From: CBDFGE01 sp965247055
GTDB taxonomy: Bacteria; Chloroflexota; Dehalococcoidia; Lucifugimonadales; JAGWBF01
Reading direction: 5' to 3'
Assembly: GCA_965247055.1 (NCBI GenBank)
Contig: CBDFGE010000006.1
Span: 1-64,000 of the forward strand
DNA length: 64,000 bases
Under the pieces are notes generated by a model that did not search any database, was not told where the DNA came from, and was given only the letters and a program-made list of their open reading frames with translations. Below, one piece after another: positions 60,301-64,000 of this stretch. Position numbers and translations under genes: made by a program. Position 1 is the first letter of the stretch, and every line of letters begins with the position of its first letter.

Positions 60301-61065
60301 GGTCACTGTCACGTCGGCGCTGCTGACGGCGCCGGAGACGTTGGTGTCCAGCAAGGTGTTGCCGAGGCTCTGGCTGAAGCCCTCTCCTTCTATAAGGTTG
60401 GTTCCCGGGGACGCGGGCGCCTCCGGGAACAGCTTCGGGAACCGCGTCAGCTCCCGGCCGGGCGTTGCGTAGCGCAGATCGAAAGTTTTCCCGCCCAGGG
60501 AAGCCCGGAAGATGCTGACCTGGATGATACCCGCGTCCGCGTTGAAGATGCTCTGGACGGCGATATCGGCTGCTACGCCGTCACCGTCCACGTCGGTATT
60601 CACGATGAACACGTCGGCCACGGTTATAAAGCCATCGTCGTCGCGGTCGGCCAAGGGGGTAGCGTCCGCGGCGCCGATGGGGTTGGCCGCCAAGACGACC
60701 GTCAGGGTGGAGCCCTGGGTCTGGCCGGCGGGTATAATCACCCGCTCACCGTTACCCCCGGTGATGGCGGGTCCGCTCACTCCCACCGTGTTCGCGATCT
60801 GGTCGAGGTTGGCTAGTTCGTTGTTTGGCCCGGTGCCCACGAAGAGGGGGGTGTTGAGGTTGGCGTCTGTAAGAGTGATGGTGATGGTACGGTCGACGGT
60901 GGACACGGCGTTGTCGTGAGACACCACCGCCGGAGTTGCCGTCAGGGTCCCCGTTACGGGCCCCTTGTGAACGGCCCCTGCAGGGAGGGCCCACAATGCC
61001 AGAGTCAGGACCAGGAGTGTGATAGCTCCCAGACTAACGTAGGGCCAGATACTATTCCTTTTCAT
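57373..61065 (-). CDS. Large secreted repetitive surface protein (possible S-layer)
   Basis: 1,230 residues with a Sec signal (VSLGAITLLVLTLALWALPA), then Ig-like/adhesin-type beta domains dense in Thr, Val, Asn and Asp. Calcium-type loops recur at residues 142-151 (DDDGFITVAD), 240-251 (DTNVSGAVSSAD), 321-332 (DNNVSGTVTVAD) and 399-410 (DTNASGAVSTAD), about 80 residues apart. Residues ~1040-1230 form a distinct C-terminal domain with two paired segments (FLVTLSPGMNLKSVPRDPKD, IAVIAGEWNLVPVISLAPIA). It has only two cysteines, both near residue 890 (NRCVNAPTLVCTG). AAGGGGG precedes the ATG. A strong promoter lies 330 bases upstream. Confidence 0.8.
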   Translation of the reverse strand: MKRNSIWPYVSLGAITLLVLTLALWALPAGAVHKGPVTGTLTATPAVVSHDNAVSTVDRTITITLTDANLNTPLFVGTGPNNELANLDQIANTVGVSGPAITGGNGERVIIPAGQTQGSTLTVVLAANPIGAADATPLADRDDDGFITVADVFIVNTDVDGDGVAADIAVQSIFNADAGIIQVSIFRASLGGKTFDLRYATPGRELTRFPKLFPEAPASPGTNLIEGEGFSQSLGNTLLDTNVSGAVSSADVTVTGGSSTLTVTALSQAQTSVTLTNNTPATLVAGNATNFLDYLQSQTVSVAGKDATGDFTAALNNVVLDNNVSGTVTVADIVITGTATATAISGDNKTVTFNTTLANGATFTVTYLGRQAVTIPNTGLTNGEAFTLGLNLDWLPLQDTNASGAVSTADINLSIAGRSVANTPVITDLGRVATLANADNGLAGGNTITLAHSGDALAVGTTININYLGLADLVTVKDAAAREIPLRMRETGPNTGIYSTTVIVIDGNVDADGADNANLDPTLTGDAVRPHLAGFDGGAITVSYNDQNGRAPSPARVSVESGAPTFPVSSPADNATVNVLTTELTVEVTDTIAGVNPSAEVGASVAVFASVNNIPQAVSTSDISVAETFSGSGVYSIKYSINNLTPIADLATTAGRATITWRIEARDNAGNLGSTDADAATAGAQPFTLFVDNRRPELNSVVAGTRFDSTITDDPATAADERLVSSREWIRVVFDRAMDSTSFQTSDFLVDGVEPTGIDPAADLPDSVFLQVPTLAPTATPRVEIVGDVADLGSNFVDTNDVTASVVEAAADGISPGLTVNIANSFTTGTIAMTVTSDEPIVGALPQRAINRCVNAPTLVCTGDNPSTTSSRIVTPQVEWSFDLTGFNAGQYNITVTARDAAGNLGTKTETVEIDPALAAPVGTTPAAASQSPDQEPFVVEIDWASEAEYDGDTHTGVTLTSAVLDAGTATERNVLGLSGTRDNRTFSIAISKIGIGSHTLTFNGTDDLGNTLATAASVTFTVVEPPPFLVTLSPGMNLKSVPRDPKDKTIGAVFGGVDEVNLVFTRPLSGEANVPWLIAVRDPVTGLFVGDLKTIDARHAYWVKATATVVVSIATPPLQADQVPPTIAVIAGEWNLVPVISLAPIAIAGTPLASTADIQEGTELDVDNYFGLATWSKAFTFDHGQWIGISPNQAAPDNNVTTISDAAQIGRGYWVLYTTNTNLTPGIKR

Positions 61066-61620
61066 TGGGTCCCCCTTGCGTAACGTTGTTCAGGTTGAGA
61101 TTAGAGGCCCGCCTTATCGCCCCATAGTCAGGGCGAGCCTTGGGGATTACCGAGGGGTCCGCCTGAGACGGGGTATACCGGCAATATTGCATAGAATAGC
61201 TTCTCCTGAAAAACACTGACCCTATTCAAACACCATCTGGTTTTCGTTGTCAAGGTATTGTGCGCAGCTTTTCGGCTCTAAAATGGCCCCGGCCGCTGCA
61301 CTCGGTGGGGCTTAGGGCTCCCGGCTGGCCCACCGGCCATGACGCGACATGGCCGCTCACAGAGATTTCGTCACCAGCACAATCAAACCCGTCGGGACTA
61401 TACTAGGAAACGCGGCGGTTGTCAAGTGGTGTGTGGGGGCTTATAGGGCCGTTTCCCGGGGCGCAGGGGTGATGCCACCTGCTTCGTGGAGGCTGCCCTG
61501 CGCCCATGATCCCCTCCCCAAGGGACGAGGGGCCATCAGAGGCGTTTTCGGACGCCGGTACGCCGCGCTTGGCAGGGCCTAACGTGGTGGAGGACGTGGA
61601 GGGTAACGAACGCTGCCTGG
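61066..61620. other. Gene-free stretch; leader of the surface-protein gene
   Basis: No convincing coding frame. On the minus strand a promoter, TTGACA at 61425-61420, 17 bases, TATAGT at 61402-61397, would start transcription near 61390 and give a ~325-base leader to the surface protein. The region right of 61430 has no clear signal. Confidence 0.6.
61397..61425 (-). promoter_or_regulatory. Promoter of the large surface protein
   Basis: Consensus TTGACA, 17-bp spacer and TATAGT on the minus strand, 330 bases ahead of the start codon. Confidence 0.7.
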
Positions 61621-62922
61621 CTAGGCGTCCTTGGCCAGGTTGGCCAGGAATTCCTGGTTGTTGGGGGTCTTGGCCAGCCGGTCCAGGACCCGTTCTGTGG
61701 CGTCGTGGCTGTTCACTGAGTCGGAGGACAGGAGCCCGACCATGCGCCGGAGGAGGACTACCTGTTTCTGGGTGACTTCGACTTCGTCGAAGAACAGCTC
61801 CTCCCGGCGGGTGCCGCTGCGCTGGATGTCTATCGCGGGGAAGAAGCGCTTCTCCGCCAGCCTGCGGTCCAGGTGCAACTCCATGTTGCCCGTGCCCTTG
61901 AACTCCTCGTAGATCACCTCGTCCATGCGGCTGCCGGTGTCGACCAGGCAGTTGGCGATGATGGTGAGGCTCCCTCCCTCCTCCACGTTGCGGGCGGCCC
62001 CGAAGAACCGCTTGGGAGGATAGAGGGCCACGGGGTCTATGCCCCCGGAGAGGGTGCGCCCACTGCTGGGGAGCGCCAGGTTATAGGCCCTGGTGAAGCG
62101 AGTGATGCTGTCCAGGAGGATAACCACGTCCTTTCCGGTTTCAACCAGACGTTTCGCCCGCTCGATGGCAAGCTCGCCGACACGGCACTGGTCTTCCACG
62201 GACTCGTCAAAGGTAGAGCCGAAGACATCGCCTCTGATGGAGCGGCGCATGTCGGTCACCTCTTCCGGGCGCTCGCCGATGAGCACCACCATCAGCACAG
62301 CGTCGGGGCAGCTGGAGGCCACTCCGTTGGCGATGTGCTTGAGCACGGTGGTCTTGCCGGCCTTGGGAGGAGATACGATCATACCGCGCTGGCCCAGGCC
62401 GATGGGCGCGAAGAGGTCTATCATTCTTGTGGTGAGGTTGCCCGCCTCGGTTTCCAGCTTGATCTGGGTGTCGGGGAAGATGGGAGTGAGATTCTCGAAA
62501 TGGGGCCTGGCGCGGGCGCTTTCGGGGTCCACGCCATTGACCTTCTCCACCCTGATGAGCCCGAAGTACCTCTCGCCGTCCTTCGGGGGCCTGACCTGCC
62601 CGGCAACGGTGTCCCCCGTCCTCAGGGCGAACCGCCTTATCTGGGACTGGGAGATGTACACGTCACCGGCGGCGGGACGGAGCCCGTTCTGGCGGAGGAA
62701 GCCATAGCCTTCGCCCATGAGCTCCAGAGTGCCGCTGGCCATGAGTCCCTGCTGGTCGGAGACCCCTTGAAGGATTCGGCCAAGCACCTCTTCCCGGCGG
62801 AGATTGGCCAGGGGAGCGCCGTCTTCAAGGCCCAGCTCCCGGGCCACTCCGATTAGCTCATCCCTGGACTTTCCGTCCAGGTCCGCAACGTTGATTGCCC
62901 GTTCCGTAGCCACTGAGTTCAC
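61621..62922 (-). CDS. rho: Transcription termination factor Rho
   Basis: 433 residues with an N-terminal helical domain (INVADLDGKSRDELIGVARE), a cold-shock-like RNA-binding fold (GYGFLRQNGLRPAAGDVYIS), Walker A SPPKAGKTTVLK, Walker B VVILLDSITRFTRAYN, Q-loop and R-loop (FAPIGLGQRG). Starts are GTG 62922 or GTG 62913. It unwinds nascent RNA from RNA polymerase. Confidence 0.97.
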   Translation of the reverse strand: MNSVATERAINVADLDGKSRDELIGVARELGLEDGAPLANLRREEVLGRILQGVSDQQGLMASGTLELMGEGYGFLRQNGLRPAAGDVYISQSQIRRFALRTGDTVAGQVRPPKDGERYFGLIRVEKVNGVDPESARARPHFENLTPIFPDTQIKLETEAGNLTTRMIDLFAPIGLGQRGMIVSPPKAGKTTVLKHIANGVASSCPDAVLMVVLIGERPEEVTDMRRSIRGDVFGSTFDESVEDQCRVGELAIERAKRLVETGKDVVILLDSITRFTRAYNLALPSSGRTLSGGIDPVALYPPKRFFGAARNVEEGGSLTIIANCLVDTGSRMDEVIYEEFKGTGNMELHLDRRLAEKRFFPAIDIQRSGTRREELFFDEVEVTQKQVVLLRRMVGLLSSDSVNSHDATERVLDRLAKTPNNQEFLANLAKDA

Positions 62923-63133
62923 CTCTTTCAGGTAGAATTTCGGCCTCGTGCCGCTCCCGGCGGAGCCCCCGCACGAGGCCGGTGAGCATATTCAGCCGCG
63001 CGGTTGGGGTGCCCCGGCCCCATCGATTTGTCTCAGAGAATCGATCTATCCCATCTGGCCCTTTGATCCGGGATGCCGGCGGTAGGTCCCGGCTGATGCC
63101 CGGCCATCGGCGTACCAGGGTTCCTGGTCTCGC

Positions 63134-63790
63134 TCACGACGAGGCACGCTGCCAGTCTTGGAGGAAGCGGGTCTGGCCGGCATCGGTGAGGGGATGCTTT
63201 ATCATCTGCATCAGCACTGAGAGGGGTATGGTGGCGATGTCCGCGCCCGCCTTGGCGGCCATCAGACAGTGCAGTGGATGGCGTATGCTGGCGGCCAGCA
63301 CCTTGGTCTTGATGCCGTAGCGCCGAAAGACCGATACGATGTCCTCGACGATGACCATGCCCTCGTTGCCAACGTCGTCGACCCGGCCCACAAAGGGGCT
63401 TACCGCCGTGGCGCCCGCGTGGGCGCCCAGTAGCGCCTGGTTCAGGGAGAAGCAGAGGGTCTGATTAACCTTGATGTTATCCCTGGTAAGGTTCGCCATC
63501 GCCTCCACCCCTGCGAGGGTGCTGGGGAGCTTTACCCAAGGATTGGGGATCCAGCCGGCGATGTCCCGCCCCTCCGTGATCATACCTTCCACATCCGTGC
63601 TGATGACCTCCACCGATATGGGGCCGTCTATTATCCGCGCTATCTCCTGGACAGCGAACTTGTACGCATCCGGCTTGCCGATGCCTTCCTTGGCGGCCAG
63701 AGAGGGGTTGGTGGTGACTCCGCGAACCACTCCGAGGCGCGCTCCCTGTTGAATCTCGTCGATGTTGGCTGTATCGAGAAACAGCTCCAT
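63134..63790 (-). CDS. TalC/Fsa-type transaldolase
   Basis: 218 residues starting MELFLDTANIDEIQQGARLG, with GVTTNPSLAAKEG, Schiff-base Lys87 in NPWVKLPSTLAG, and VSPFVGRVDDVG. The short form covers both transaldolase and fructose-6-phosphate aldolase; the distinction rests on one active-site residue I cannot place safely. GGGAGG upstream. It works in the pentose phosphate pathway. Confidence 0.92.
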   Translation of the reverse strand: MELFLDTANIDEIQQGARLGVVRGVTTNPSLAAKEGIGKPDAYKFAVQEIARIIDGPISVEVISTDVEGMITEGRDIAGWIPNPWVKLPSTLAGVEAMANLTRDNIKVNQTLCFSLNQALLGAHAGATAVSPFVGRVDDVGNEGMVIVEDIVSVFRRYGIKTKVLAASIRHPLHCLMAAKAGADIATIPLSVLMQMIKHPLTDAGQTRFLQDWQRASS

Positions 63791-63814
63791 ACGGTGCCTC
63801 CCCCAGAAGCCAGA

Positions 63815-64000
63815 CTATAATCGCCTATAAATACTTAAAGATAATAATAGTAAGGAGGTGGCCACTCCTGCCACCAGCATGGGATCCGCTTCCCGCAGCT
63901 TCTGCCGAGCTGCTCTCTGCGCAGAGAACCTCTCACGGGTCGGTGACATCATCCTCAGGCCGCCAGAGGTGAGGGACTCAGCTCCATGCCGGCGAAGGGT
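63815..64000 (-). CDS. Possible C-terminal part of a membrane-anchored protein, cut by the window edge
   Basis: A minus-strand frame is open from the edge to TAG 63815. It ends MLVAGVATSLLLLSLSIYRR, one hydrophobic helix plus basic tail. The last ten codons are A/T-rich, unlike the surrounding DNA, and overlap a promoter-like stretch for the transaldolase gene, so the frame could be accidental. No family is recognised. Confidence 0.3.
   Translation of the reverse strand, partial: TLRRHGAESLTSGGLRMMSPTRERFSAQRAARQKLREADPMLVAGVATSLLLLSLSIYRRL

Noticed and set aside
61349..61775. Short plus-strand frames left of rho
   Set aside because: No ribosome site or family likeness; one overlaps the 3' end of rho.

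Overview
The window is GC-rich bacterial chromosomal DNA. It fits a Chloroflexota lineage, Dehalococcoidia/SAR202-like, although no rRNA or marker phylogeny was available to test this. The hints are the inositol-phospholipid gene set (CDP-alcohol phosphatidyltransferase, GT4 mannosyltransferase-like, inositol-3-phosphate synthase), an LLM-class flavin oxidoreductase, two PEP mutase/isocitrate lyase-type enzymes, a family III CoA-transferase, a large repetitive secreted surface protein, and a CIRCE-controlled hrcA-dnaJ operon. Many housekeeping promoters are near-consensus with exactly 17 bp between the -35 and -10 boxes.

Positions 1-9000 are accessory DNA. A left-truncated IS3 element abuts an IS256 element whose own left end is missing and whose right end cuts a small minus-strand gene. 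That broken gene shares a symmetric divergent promoter with a small HTH gene. Next come a BrnT toxin, an XRE antitoxin and a HicB-like gene in one operon. A minus-strand train of tightly overlapping phage-like genes follows: a proteasome-type Ntn hydrolase, a zinc-ribbon/HExxH protein, a small zinc-ribbon protein, two small unknowns, a MazG-like protein joined to a methyltransferase-like scrap, an autoinhibited Fic protein and a thyX fragment.

Positions 9300-20900 hold metabolic and transport genes: HD-domain protein, LLM oxidoreductase, msrA, cupin, ketopantoate-reductase-like protein, acyl-CoA synthetase with a GntR-type operator at its promoter, an oligopeptide-type ABC system without ATPases, an NHL-repeat protein, and a Tat-signal/dockerin gene pair that may be one frameshifted gene.

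Positions 21240-36100 hold three tRNA genes (Ala, Arg, Trp) with a terminator, surE (apparent CTG start), a cysteine-synthase-like gene, an intact IS1182-type element inserted at the stop codon of ribH, a two-domain thioredoxin-fold oxidoreductase, the phosphatidylinositol cluster, lepB, a fur/zur regulator with a zinc/manganese ABC transporter, trxB and two convergent PEP mutase-family genes.

Positions 36200-46850 hold a CoA-transferase, an overlapping SnoaL-like / metallophosphoesterase / acetamidase-remnant / modABC run, a second ketopantoate-reductase-like gene, a TPP-dependent enzyme, a pentapeptide-repeat-TIR protein and a thioesterase. Positions 46900-55900 hold the tight argF-der-plsY-gpsA operon, the convergent hrcA-dnaJ-prmA-rsmE operon (no grpE or dnaK between hrcA and dnaJ) and divergent bioY. 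Positions 55900-64000 hold an MBL-fold protein, a membrane-anchored secreted protein, a 1,230-residue surface protein, rho, a TalC/Fsa-type transaldolase and a partial ORF at the edge.

The best candidates for something new are the pentapeptide-TIR protein, the BrnT-XRE-HicB trio with 21-bp phased operators, and the proteasome-like/HExxH pair in the phage-derived block. All assignments come from reading motifs and context; no searches were run.
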